DNA from: Boswellia sacra
Lineage: Eukaryota > Streptophyta > Magnoliopsida > Sapindales > Burseraceae
Length of the DNA stretch: 64,000 bases
Direction: 5' to 3'
Assembly: GCA_013180625.2 (NCBI GenBank)
Contig: SNVD02001400.1
Coordinates: forward strand, 1,178,001 to 1,242,000
Shown here: positions 37,591 to 49,075 of the stretch, piece by piece
Layout of the letters: every line of letters begins with the position of its first letter
Numbering within the stretch: position 1 is the stretch's first letter
Program-made: the position numbers and the translations under genes
Notes under the pieces: generated by a model
What the model was told of the DNA's origin: nothing
The model's input: the letters and a program-made list of their open reading frames with translations, nothing else
Database searches by the model: none

Positions 37591-40500
37591 GTTAGATTAG
37601 TTTAGATTCTAATAAAATCATCACGAGAAGACCTGTAGAACAATATAGATTTAAATAGCTTGATCAATCAACTTGAAGTAAACTAATATCATGAATGCTA
37701 ATAAATAGAAGTTCAATTTGTGAAGAAGACCTTAGATTCAATAAATAAATAAAGAATAATTACTACCACATGGGTCCAAATCCTTTTATTTTTAGATGGT
37801 CATAGATGACTCAGAGCATATACTTCTAAGATAATAATAGAATTTATATGTGAATATTCTCTAATAAATTACCCTTCTCCTTCCTCTTCGACGGCTTAAC
37901 TTATCCCTGTACCTCCTCCAAGTCTCCAATTTATACAATTAAACAATTACAAGCACTAGGCAATGGGAAACTGGACAATCATGGTTTGTCTCTTTAATGG
38001 ACCTAGAGTTAATTAGTGTTACCAAATTCATATTTTATAAAAAGAAAAGCACAAAAATTTGGACATGAACATCCGATACCTTCAAGTCAGTGGTTGAAAA
38101 TGGACCCTCCACAAATAGGTGAAGACACCCATTCATATATTTTTTAATTAAAGATAAGGAGCACTAATTATCAAATCAAGCTCATAATACTCACATATGT
38201 ATTTAATTACCTTCTTTAATGATTATATTGTAGTTGAGCAAGTGATTAGGAAGGCTTCTTGACCATAAAAAAATTAATCTAATGTTGCTTGAAGCTAGAA
38301 AGATGAGCCTGCCCCAATAAACCATTGCTGCCCCACCTAAAGTGAGGCTTGGCTTCATTAGCCTAATTAAGTTGCCGTCTCCTTTACTCACTTTTTAGTA
38401 AAAAGGTTATAAAAAAGAAAGAAAAGAAAAATAAACAAATAAAAATTAAAAAGCAAGGGAGGCTTACTCGAGAAATGAAATCAAAACATATTTTTTAGTG
38501 TTTATGCTTCTTATCATAAAAGGAAGTCCTACTATGATATATGATTTCTTTTTTTTTTTCCATTTAAATAAATTTAAGCACGTTCCAATGGGTAACGTCT
38601 AACTTTAATTTTTTCATTAATATCTCTAAATAATTATTACATCGAGACTAACTCGATATAACTTATTGCAAAAGGTATTGCCATACTCTTATGCATATAT
38701 TTTTTAATCAAGTGATTGCAAATTAATCAAAATTACAATGATTTTTTAAAATTAACAAGATTAAAAAAAAACTATGACTACTATTCAATATGTGAATTCT
38801 AATGCTACACAACCCAAAAGATCTCTTTAACTATCAAAATATAATTATTTTTTAAATTGCCTTTTACTTTTGCTGATTTTTCATATATTTATTTTTCAAT
38901 AAATTATGAAAAAAATGCATGTTTAAATTAATAGAAATATGCATTTCCTACAAAACAAGACAAAACGGAGTGGCAAACCATGGGAATCTTGGACCGTACG
39001 TTTAAGATGCCTCTAGCATATACTCATTTTTAAGGGTAAATGACCACCACCCCCTTGGTTTAGGGAAATCTCGGGGGGGTTCTGGAGATTATCCACTTTC
39101 TAAAGGCACCACTGAAATCGATTATAAGTTCCACTGCCTCAATGTTATTTATTTTTGCATTATTTTAAGTTGACACCGCAACGGCATATGTAACAGCTTT
39201 CGAATCTGAGCTATGAAATCGGGCCCCACGAGTTCACCTATAAGTGATGTGGCACGTCCGCAGCCGTCCAACTCAACTAGGTCCGATGCAACAGGCGCCG
39301 GATTGTATGATTAATGCATGGTTGAAAGGAAATTGGAAAGTGAAAGACACCGTATTGTGTCACGCTCTCTCACGCCTACTCGCACTCTCTAACTTAACTT
39401 TTTGACTTTCTGCAGACGAACAACTCACGTGACCAAGAGGCAGGGAGTTCTGTGGATTGATATTACATAATAGTTCTTGCTCTTTTGGGAATGCCTTGAG
39501 ATTTCTTTTTCCGGTTTGGCTCGTGAAGTTTGACTTTGACCATGCATAAGCATGCAATTGCCAGCTGTTGCTTACTTGCTTTGCGGTACAAGTGCAAGTG
39601 GAATTACAATTTGCAAATTGCTAGCCAACCGTGAGTGAAAGCTCATGGCAAATTTTGGAAGCTGGAAAAAAATTGTATTTAAAGTTTTTTTATATTATTA
39701 AATTATTTTGAAGTGATTAGATAGACGTGTTTTTGATTGATTACAAGTATTTTTATTCGTTATAGTATGTTATATATATTGAAATGAATTTCAAATCTAG
39801 AAGATAAATATAATGTGAAAACCTAGCTGGTAGTTCTTCTTTTAAGTAGAAAGAACATATGATTCTCGTGCCTTTACCATTAAGAAAATATCTAATTTTA
39901 CAACTTGGTTAAATAAAATCTTCTTCAAAAATATCTTGTAAACATATTTGATTAGAAAATGAATTCGACATATATTAAATTTTCAATTTTTACTAAGGGT
40001 TTGATAACAATTTAATTAAAACAACAAAAATTTGTTGAGTGTTAGTAATAATTAGAATAATTAAGAAAGGAAAAGGTCAAGTGTTCTCCGTATTTTGTCC
40101 TTAATTTACAAGCACATTAATTTCAAAAAAAAAATCTTTTTATGTAATATAGATTTCATCTCATATCTATAGAAAAAGGACCAATATTGCTCAATCCAGC
40201 ACATTAGCAATCTCTAATATAACTAAGTAGTAACTTCCAAATTTATAAACAGTCACATTTGCATTGATGAAGCTTCTTGGAAAGTCTATTTATAGGTGGG
40301 ATTGGGAGAGAATCGCCACCTTTTTTATTGATCTCGAGGAAGAAACCCCCAAAAGATGTTTAACTAAGTGATGGCTTATCGTTGATGGTGATGCATGATT
40401 AGATGTTTTGCATTATTATAGAAAAATTAAAAAAATAGTTACAATTAGGGGTTTGTAGTAAAAATGAGATACATCCTGAAAAATTTTTATGTCATAAACA

Positions 40501-41035
40501 CTTTTTATGTAAAATAATCAAAATAACCCTGAGAAATTAAATTTATTACAAAACTCTTCATTTCCTTTTTTTTCTATAGAATCCTCTATCGTTGTCAAGC
40601 CTTCTACACCATCAGACACCGTCCGAAACGCAGCAAGAGGAATCCGACACGACGATTGTTTGAGAATACAAGCAAGAGGACGCAGAGAGAAGCAATAACC
40701 GACACTCGGGTAAGTTACTTCGTCGGTTTTTTTGCAATTTTTTATTTTTTTTGGTAGTTTTCTGTATCGTTTGATGTGATATTTGCGTTATGAATAATGA
40801 AAATGACGTTTGGATTAGGCATAAATAGATATTTATATATGAAATTAAACATTTAAATTTCTTAGGGTTTTGGGCTAGATTTTATGGATTTTTTAATTTG
40901 GGAATTGAGTTTTGGATCAATTTTTGTACTTATTCTGTGTTTATAGGGATAAATGAAGTGTTATTAGGTTAATTTTGTGGTTTGATGTGTATGAAATTAG
41001 TGAAAATTGACGGTTTTCGTTGCGACGAAGACGAT

Positions 41036-41535
41036 GACGAGTGTCAGTGTTATACTCGACACTCGACATTAAGTGTCGAGTCCTATCGAATGCACCAATT
41101 GACACTCGTCATCAGGACATTTTCGTAGACATCGAGTGCCAGTTTCGTGGAAACCGACATCACGATGTCTCGAACCATGTCTCCGACACTCGACACATAT
41201 TTAGTTGGAAATGTCGAGCGTTGGTTTTAAGTAAAATGACCTGATGACGTGTGTCGGTTCCTGCATTCGATAGGACTCGAGACGTTTGTCGGACAAATCA
41301 ATTTTCACTTCATCGAGTGTCGGTTTCAATGTCGGTTTCTTCGACCAATCGACATTCGATAAAAGTGAAAACATTTGTGTCGAGTGTCGGATACTTCAAC
41401 TGAAGAGTTTTACATCAGATTCTGAATTCGACACTCGAGTAGGTCGACATCCGACACGGTATCGGATGAAGGAATCCGACAAAAGTTTCGTCAGTTTTTG
41501 CTATCGAGCTTTATCGAGTGTCGTGTGCCGTCGAG
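41036..41535. repeat. Left subterminal array of GTGTCGAGT/ACTCGACAC words
   Basis: Dense, irregularly spaced copies of TCGACACTCGACA and its reverse complement, mixed with GTCGGTTTC-type words. They are absent elsewhere in the window apart from the matching right-hand array. Sparse copies extend out to about 40610. This is a likely repeat family of the element's subterminal region and could be transposase-binding sites. Confidence 0.75.
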
Positions 41536-41629
41536 TTTTGTTGAGCGTTTTGACAGTTTGGTTGTTTTAGCCTTGTTTTTTGCCTTTTTCCATGAAATTT
41601 AGCTATAACGGACGTTTTTTTTTTTGCAA

Positions 41630-44378
41630 GTTGAAGCAAATGACAAATGAATTTGGACTGTACTTCACCCTCAAGACACTGTATGATGAGCACTACCATG
41701 CGGTTATCATAAATTAACAAGTTTGGACTGTATAAAATGGATTCGTGCGACATTAAATGAGAGGCAACGAAACATGTTTCGTAATACATGTTTTGGGTTT
41801 GTCCTAGACATTCGGGTGCTGCCATTTTCGTCTCAGTTGGTACACAATGTGCTTCAGTGGGAGGTTAACACAGTGGGGTACGATGACGAGATGTGGTTCC
41901 TTATTGAAGGTTAAAATATAATGTTTGAACTACAATGTAGTCAAATAATTTTATTTTTTAGCAATTGATGGTTGTAGTTAAGTTTTTTGTTACCATTATT
42001 GGCATCTTATGTTTTTTCTCCTTCTTTCTAGGAAGACTGATTCGTTTTTCTGCTCACGAGTTCAATTTGGTTACCAGTTTGAGATTTGCTTCCATCGTGC
42101 CACCAATACCGAATGTCTTGAATCCGTGAACATTGCTGGATACGTACTTCGAGGGCGAGGACATGGAGCTCATGGATTTCTGCCCGAGACTTCGCAAACT
42201 AAATGTGTCAGCTATGCCAAACTAGGATGTTATAAAGCTAGCCTTGTACTACGTGCTGGAGCGTTTTTTCATGGGACAGGATCGACGCCGGTATGTCTCC
42301 CGTGTGTGGTTGAATTTTGTCAACACATTGGATAATTTTAATGATTATCCATGCGGTTCGGTGTCTTTTGATAAAATATTTAAAAGAATGAAAACCGCTT
42401 TGGATAGGAGGTTAGAAAGGTATAAGAAGCGAGTCGAAGCTAAGAAGAACAAGACAACAGAAAAAAGGAAGCACGTAGAGAAATATAACTTAGAAGGGTG
42501 CCCCTACGCTATTCAGGTACATACTAAAAAACAAATGTGTTGACGTGTTTATTAGTTTCTTTGAGGTACAAATTTAAATACATAGTCTCACTAAAAGACC
42601 CTTATGTTATTAAGATTTGGTTGTATGAGGCCGTGCCGTACATTGGTGCGACATATGGGTGAGTGGGGGAGGACTTTGAGAGGAGGATACTGCGCTTGTT
42701 GAAGTGGGAGACAAAGAAAACTCCGTTGGAGGACATCGTCAAACGCCATTTCCATGATGTCACACTAGTTAACCTGCTGTTATGGTTTGCTTTAAAACAG
42801 GATTCGGATGGAGGTTTGGACGATGACGGTGAAGGTCAGAAGCTAACAGAACCTGAACCCATCGACACGAGTGTTCATGCCACCAATGCTCCTCACACAG
42901 GCTTCATTTCGCTCTGAGGTCACCGTCTATTTTTGAGAAAGCATAAATGGAGCCCCTTTATCAGTCCACCGGGCAGAAAAAGGGTGAGGGTTGAGTCACA
43001 GGAGAAAGCCTCTAACGATCAGCATGTACAGCCAGATATTCAGCCCCCTTAAGAGTACATTCTGGCCAGACCGCGACATAAGATGCAGTCATTGTAACTG
43101 TAGCGACCTGTGGATGCCGGTTCTACTATTTGACCCATGTGCCCCCATACCAGCTGCTGATAGCATCAGCTTCGATGCATGGAAGGAGGGGGAGGAGGGT
43201 GACATTGATTTGGGTGTTTGCATCGCTGGTCGTGAGTTCTTCAAGACGTTGATGACGCTGTCAGAGTGGCTAGCATTTGAGGTTTGTTTCACTCCTTGTC
43301 GTCTCCTCCAATATTGCAATATACAATTGCAATATGTATTGACTACTATTACTATATGCAGCACATGGATAGCTACTTGTGGATGTTACGTTGTAGAGCT
43401 CACGGTATGGGCGCAGTTGGTGTCTAGAGGTCTGCTTTCCTGGACACCACTTTCTGGGTAGGTATTTGCTAAACATATGAATTTATAGTTAATTTCTGCT
43501 TCCTTCAATGTGTTAATCGTACTCATGAAATTGCAGTTAAAAGTGAAGTCGTTGTGGGAACTATACTTGGACATGCTGGATGAGATTAATTGGGTGAACG
43601 AGGATGATATGGTCCAGTTTGTCACAGGGGAGATGCCCCTCGTTGGACGACCATGGGTCGATGTCGACAGGGTGAGTACATTTATATTCAATATGTTAGT
43701 ATGTGCTGTTTTGTTTGAATTGTTGTCATTGATTTTCGTGTTCTCAATTTCTTTTTCAGCTCTTTATCCCTGTTAACATCGGAGACGAGCATTGGGTGCC
43801 AGCAGAGGTGGATTTGAATCGCTATGTCGTAGTCATATATGACTCATATATGGCATACATTTCCACCGACACAGTCAGAGATGCAGTCCAATGCCTGGCA
43901 GAGTTGATACCCCGTATGGTGTCAATGGATGTTTATGGTCTTCCTGACTATCTTGCAACCCCATATGGCATTGAGCGCATCGAGGATTCGACACAGGTGC
44001 CACAGCAGGAGGCTAGGGGAGAAGCATGCGACGTGTACTGTTTGAAGTACATGGAGTTCCTAGCGGGGGGGCGTTCCACTGACAACCATTAAGGTATTCA
44101 CGGACGATGTCCAACGACAAAGAATGGCATTCCAGCTTTGGGCTTATCACGTTCTTCCACGGGCGGAGGAGGTCGTCTCGGCCGTCACAGGGCCTCCCTA
44201 GGTTGCGGGCATCACATGGCCTACCGATGTTATGCATACGGATATTGCGGCCATCACAGGGCCTGCCGATGTTATGCCTACGAATGTTGCGACCACCACA
44301 GGGACTGCCGATGTTGTCTCAGCCGATGTTATGGCCACCACAAGGACATCTGATGTTGTGTCAGCGGATGATGAGTAA
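41630..44378 (+). pseudogene. DUF1985 / Ulp1-type (C48) protease of the MULE, decayed
   Basis: The N-terminal DUF1985-like part (about 41730-42540) reads RNTCFGFVLDIRVLPFSSQLVHNVL and then, across an intron, LIRFSAHEFNLVTSLRF...YVLERFFMGQDRR...FDKIFKRMK. It is broken by an in-frame TGA near 42128 and another stop near 42222. The C-terminal protease part runs to about 44092: His in DEHWVP (codon 43790), Asp in IYDS (43841) and Cys in EACDVYCLKYMEFL (44027). The spacing fits the Ulp1 triad, although the usual GDCG motif is altered to ACDV. The tail (44205-44378) is an imperfect repeat of a PADVMPTNVA-type unit after an in-frame stop near 44198. Ulp1 relatives remove SUMO from proteins. MULE-borne copies are common in plants and their role in transposition is unknown. 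Confidence 0.85.
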
Positions 44379-44449
44379 CAGCCTAGCAAGACTCTACCAT
44401 GATTTCGTATCATGTATATATTTTGTATAGTTACACATTTTGTCTATGT

Positions 44450-44590
44450 CATATATAGTTTATGGATATTTACACATTTTTGTATAGTGACGTATTTTGT
44501 ATAGTAGCACATTTTCTCCATGTATAGGGGTATGAAAACTTGTAAATACATTTTTTCCTTGATATATTGGTACATGAGAGTTTTACACAT
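44450..44590 (+). repeat. Direct duplication bracketing the Argonaute fragment, copy 1
   Basis: Aligns with 45011-45212 (offset about 561 bp). Both have ATATATAGTTT.TGG.TATTT, TGTATAGGGGTA.GAAAACTTG and TAAATACATTTT, then a GAT.TATTGGTA block. Copy 2 has an extra internal stretch. Confidence 0.8.
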
Positions 44591-44819
44591 TGACAATAAA
44601 TTCCTTTGAACGAGATGTGCCGGCCTGACCATCTTTGTCTTCTAAATTGACAATAAATTCCTTCGAATCAAAGGGCAATGGGCTTGCCGTAAAGAGAGTC
44701 TTACACCCATCATATGCAAGAATTCTTTCACCTAAGTATTTCTCCTTGTAAAGGCAAGTGAGCTCCGGGATCACATCTATGTTGATCTTCTTTAATGTTA
44801 CTTCTGGAGTTATAGTCAT
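44583..44819 (-). pseudogene. Captured Argonaute gene fragment
   Basis: Minus-strand ORF of 78 codons. It matches the end of the Argonaute N-domain and the following linker of plant AGO1/AGO5/AGO10 proteins: TITPEVT near its start, then a KYLGERILAYDG segment, then FTASPLPFDSKEFIVNL and an acidic stretch. In intact AGO1-type proteins the corresponding landmarks are ITPEVT, AYDGRKSLYTAGPLPF and KEF. The ATG at 44819 follows directly on a TTATTTAG acceptor-like border with an AT-rich, non-coding stretch upstream. It therefore looks like genomic DNA with an intron edge, not a processed cDNA. The end is disturbed: a 22-bp stretch coding SKEFIVN (44646-44667) recurs at 44589-44610 with one mismatch, then a stop. 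No PAZ, MID or PIWI part is present, so no slicer can be made. Which AGO clade it came from cannot be settled by eye. Confidence 0.82.
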
Positions 44820-45010
44820 CTAAATAATTAATAAATACTTTTCAGCTAAGCATTCTGAGGCTACGACATTAAATAAGAGTTGTTGTATCAACATTTTATA
44901 CGTACGTTTTGTTAAGCAAAGAACAATTACTCTTTCTTGAATGGTGACTGTTTAGTTTCGCGTTTGAGTTTGCTTAGCTATAAAGCAATTCCGAATGGTA
45001 CTTTCTTGTG

Positions 45011-45212
45011 GATATATAGTTTGTGGGTATTTACACATTTTTGTATAGTTACATTTTTGTATAATAACACGTGTTTTTCATGTATAGGGGTACGAAAACT
45101 TGTAAATACATTTTCTCCCGGATGTATTGGTATATACATGTACGTCGTTCCATTCCATTCATACATGAATGTTTTAAACTGATACACGAATGTTTTATAT
45201 ATTGATAAAGCA
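45011..45212 (+). repeat. Direct duplication bracketing the Argonaute fragment, copy 2
   Basis: See copy 1 at 44450-44590. Copy 2 is longer because of a short insertion with CATTCCATTCATACATGAATG. Confidence 0.8.
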
Positions 45213-45383
45213 CATAAATGAATTTTTCATACATGATTGTTTTGTATAAAGACAAAATCTCATAAATGAAAGTTATTCATTTGAACTAGCCTCCAAAGGA
45301 GTAAAACAAGTAGACTACGTCGTTTACAGCAAACAAATAATATGACATAGATAAAAAAAACCCTTGCCTACATTTGGTAGACA

Positions 45384-48230
45384 TCATCCCCTGTCATGAA
45401 GTGGAATTAGGTTTCGGCAAGTTTGACGATTGTGCTCGGAACTTCCATACCGCCCACAAGTTTGAGACGAGCTAGACTTACCGACGAAAGGGATTCGATT
45501 CCTCTGAGGACAACCGGCCGGTCTCCTTATGACTAGTGGTAGAACCACTCTGCTGCGTACCTCCTCAAGAACCATCCAATCCTTACTAACTCCAATAGAA
45601 ACAACTGGCAGAGCATATGCATATCGTAATGTTTCAGTCATATATAAAGGGGCACAATACTCATGGCACGTCAGTAGATTCATACGTTTGCAAACAACTA
45701 ATACATGTGCACACGGAAGCTGGTCAAGATCAAACACCCGGCACGTGCATGTCCGAGCGTGCATGTCAACGACGCTAACATGGTTGTTGCCTCTCACCTC
45801 ATACATAGTAAGAGAGATAACACTAACCCTCATACGTTCTCCCTCCTTTAAATGCTTCTCCATCAACTTGTTAACCCACGGCGAGAGATGTAATTCTGAG
45901 TTAGCAAATAACTGTCGACGCTCATAGAACCATTACTGCAAGTTCGCCCGATAATAATCTGCTAACAATGTAACCGGGAGGAATCGTGCATGATGCAAGC
46001 AGCTGTTCATCGACTCAGCTATATTTGTTGTCATGATGTTATACTGTTGACCATGAAACTGTGAACGTGCCCATTTATCGACTCCAATCTCTAGAAGATA
46101 AGTTGCTACTGCTGGCATAGACGATTCAATTTGTCACATATGATAGTTGAAATCAGCACAGTGATATGTCTCTGCAGCTCAGAAGTATATATCCAACAAA
46201 GTCTTGTCTTTGAACGTTGCCTTTAAGTTACCCTGCATATAATGAGTGCACAATCCATGTAGTGCATGAGGAAAAACTGTTACAACAGCTCGTTCAATGC
46301 TACAATAGCAGTCAGAAATGAAAACAAGATCTTGGACATTTCTTATAACATGATCATGCAACTATCTCATGAATCAGTTCCACGAGTCATCATTTTCAGA
46401 ATGCCCAACTCCAAATGCCAATGGGTATATTTGTTTATTTTCATCCATACAAAAAGCCAAAAACATTATACCTCTATATTTCCCTTTCAAGAAAGATCTA
46501 TCAACTACGATAACTGGCCTAATTGATGATGTAAATCCAGCAATAGAGGCCCCCATACTCATGAAAAAGTATCTAAAATGGTTATTGTCATCAGTTTTTA
46601 AAGTCGTTTTGGTCCCCGGATTTGCTTTCTCAATCATGTACATGTACTTCGGGAGTAATGTGAATGATTCCTCATGAGATCCATGAAGTTCTTGCAAAGC
46701 TGCCTCCTTTGCCCTTCATGCCTTGTTGTTTATGATATTAACACCTAAATGACTCATGAACATCAAACATAATATCTTCGGACGATAAATTCTCGATGCC
46801 TCAATGAATTTGCTCTTAATATGTTTGCCTATGACATGTGCAGTTGCCTGTTTGTGATTTCGGTGAAGTCCAGCTCTGGAGCATGTGTGATGGTTCTTAT
46901 ACTTTTTCACTTGGAGGAAATGTGAATCGGCTACCTTTGTGGCACGTAAATGCCATTTACAAGATGCAGCACGGCAGACAACCTCAAACCTTGTTGCATT
47001 TGAGTTCCTTACCTTGAATTAAAAGTTGTGTCTTAATGCCAAATTTGATAACTTCTCACAAAGCTCCGTTTTACTGTTAAACATCTGCCCAACCGCAACC
47101 TCAATTCCATCAACTACAAACGATGAAGCATCATCGCCATCTGCGGATGATGAATGTACAATAGGTGGCATCCACCTAAATGTGTTAGCCCGACGGCTAT
47201 CATTTTCAAAGCCTAAATTAGCTTCTTAATGTATAGGATTTGCATCCATTCTCGGCTCATTATTTGACACCGGATCTTGTTAATATCCGTATAGTGGATG
47301 AGTAGGTGCGGAGTGAATTGGAGAAGGAATGGTAAACGACATATCCTGGTTTACATCATTGAAGATCTCCGTTTGTTTATTATCATTCAAATGTGAACCG
47401 TCTACATCCTGTCCATCAACAATAAAATCGTCCAAACCCTCGACATCATTCTCAATACGAATAGTGCAATCATCATTCTCATCGTCACCATGCTCACTAA
47501 CATCATCACTACCATCATCATAATCTTCGTCACCACCATCGTCATCACTAGCATTATTAACATCAATATTACCTAAACTCTTAAACTCTTTAATGCTATC
47601 GAGATGACGTACTAATCTCGATGGCATCGACGGGGGCAACCCTTCTTCATTTTCAACTAACACCCCAACTGACTCATGCCTTACACGCCCTTAACATTGC
47701 TCAAACTGAATGCCAACGTCATCATTCAATTGTGGTTGTGGACAAACAAGAGTGGACTCACTTAATTGGTTGCTTCCACTTATTGAGCGAAACATAGAGG
47801 GATGAGAAGATCTTTGTCGCCTTCGTACTACATCGGATCCTGACCTTTGTCTTCGCTTCTTCCCATCTTCAACTTTGACAATTAATGGTGTATATGACTG
47901 TTGGTCCTCCAAACAATGTTGTATAAAAAAAACAAACATATTTGTCAGTCTCAATAGAATCGGCATTGACGGAACACCCTTAAAAGCAAATTGAACCTCT
48001 AAAGTCATGTTATGCTTACGAAGATCCCAACCAATTTTAGTACTAATACACTCAACCAACTCATTATAGGTAGCATACCTACGAATTATCAATGGCTTGA
48101 CCCTCCCACCAATGTACAAATAACTCGCATAGTCCAAGAACCATTGTATAGAATAAAGATATGTAAAGTTTTCATATCTTGCATGATAGAGACATACCAT
48201 ATAAGGTCCCCGGACAAAAAATCCTTATGA
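45384..48230 (-). pseudogene. MuDR-type transposase of the 8.6-kb MULE, decayed
   Basis: Reading leftwards: a PB1-like N-terminal domain (48110-47880: GGRVKPLIIRRYATYNE...IGWDL), an acidic linker (47660-47390, long Asp/Glu/Asn runs), and a zinc-binding domain (47000-46830: CKWHLRATK...HTCSRAGLHRNHKQA). The core follows (46697-46179): VVDRSFLKGKYRG (first Asp), GVGHSENDDSWN, LVFISDCYCSIERAV (second Asp, usual ISDRH altered) and HALHGLCTHYM. NIAESMNS lies at about 46020. A SWIM finger (CTCRVFDLDQLPCAH) and a C-terminal knuckle (CGRYGSSEHNRQTCRN) end it. Frameshifts and stops separate the pieces, for example at 46370 and 46180. The knuckle has Tyr where Cys is expected. The gene converges with the protease gene. 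Confidence 0.9.
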
Positions 48231-48264
48231 AATTGCTTAAATAGGTTACAAAAATGACAATTCT

Positions 48265-48575
48265 GCCCAAACGCTCGACATATCTCGACGGAATCTAGCT
48301 CGACACTCGACACACAAACTCGACATTCGACAATCGACACTGTCGACACTGCACTCGATGCAATAACTCGACACTCGACCATAGACTCGACGAACTGCAC
48401 TCGATACACAAACTCGGCTAAATGCACATCCGACAATCAAAGCTGTCGAAACTGCACTCGACGCATTAACTCGACACTCAACCGTAGGCTCGACACATTC
48501 CCTCGACACTTGACATTACCCCTCGATATGTCGGACATGTCGAGAGTAGATCCGACATATCGAGGGAGGTCGCTC
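48265..48575. repeat. Right subterminal array of ACTCGACAC words
   Basis: Mirror counterpart of 41036-41535: repeated CTCGACACTCGACA, TGCACTCGA and ATAACTCGACACTCGACC units with a loose period of about 60 bp. Confidence 0.75.
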
Positions 48576-49075
48576 AACAAATCGTGTCTTCTTCCTCGTC
48601 GACTGCGATACCAGATTTTCTCAACGAATTTATAGTTTTCAGCAAATTTTGACACAAATAACACTATTTCTAAGCTTAGTTCAGATACATATCCCTATTT
48701 TAAGCTACATAATGCGGTTGACAACTATCGAAACAATAAATAACGAAAACATTACAACCTACTTCAACATTCTTGTGCCATTTAGAGAGGATTAAGGAGA
48801 GTTCGTCTTACTTTATTGTTTAGCTTTAACTCTACGATTAAACAATGAGATGAAATAAAACAAAACTGTTGAAGAATGTTTCGGACAGTGCAGGAAGGAA
48901 GGAGTCGAGTTGTATTTCGTTTTTTTCTTCCTTCTTTTCTAAATTAAATTATTAAGGATATTTTAGTCTTTTTTAGAAAAAATATCTATAACATAAAAAT
49001 TTTTTAAAATATATATATATTTAACTTAATTCTCTTAATTGTGCCTGTTTTTTGTTTAATTTTTATTGCATTATT

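Larger units (their letters stand above)
35012..40408. other. Gene-poor intergenic region
   Basis: About 5.4 kb with no recognisable gene. The first 100 bp above 35011 is the leader/promoter of the PET100-like gene. It contains homopolymer runs (35259-35273, 36084-36098, 36785-36802) and two weak fold-backs (35615-35800 and 37455-37590). No LTR pair or transposase was seen. Confidence 0.55.
40418..49066. mobile_element. 8.6-kb MULE carrying Ulp1-like protease and transposase relics
   Basis: A perfect 9-bp duplication TGCATTATT flanks the element (40409-40417 and 49067-49075). The ends are inverted repeats. From CAATTA (40442; inverted 49042) inwards, 50 bp align without gaps and include AAAAATTTTTATG. 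Similarity continues for roughly 80 bp more. The outermost part reads ATAGAAAAATTAAA on the left against ATAAAAATTAAACA inverted on the right. Subterminal arrays of TCGACACTCGAC-type words occur at both sides. Inside, a Ulp1/DUF1985 gene reads right and a MuDR-type transposase reads left, the arrangement I recall for ULP-bearing (Kaonashi-type) plant MULEs. A captured Argonaute fragment lies between them. Both element genes are decayed, while the duplication is intact. Confidence 0.92.

Noticed and set aside
44107..44430. Cys/His-rich and Pro/Gln-rich plus-strand ORFs over the repeat tail
   Set aside because: They are frame shadows of the imperfect repeat. The frame continuous with the Ulp1 domain gives the Ala-Asp-Val repeat instead.
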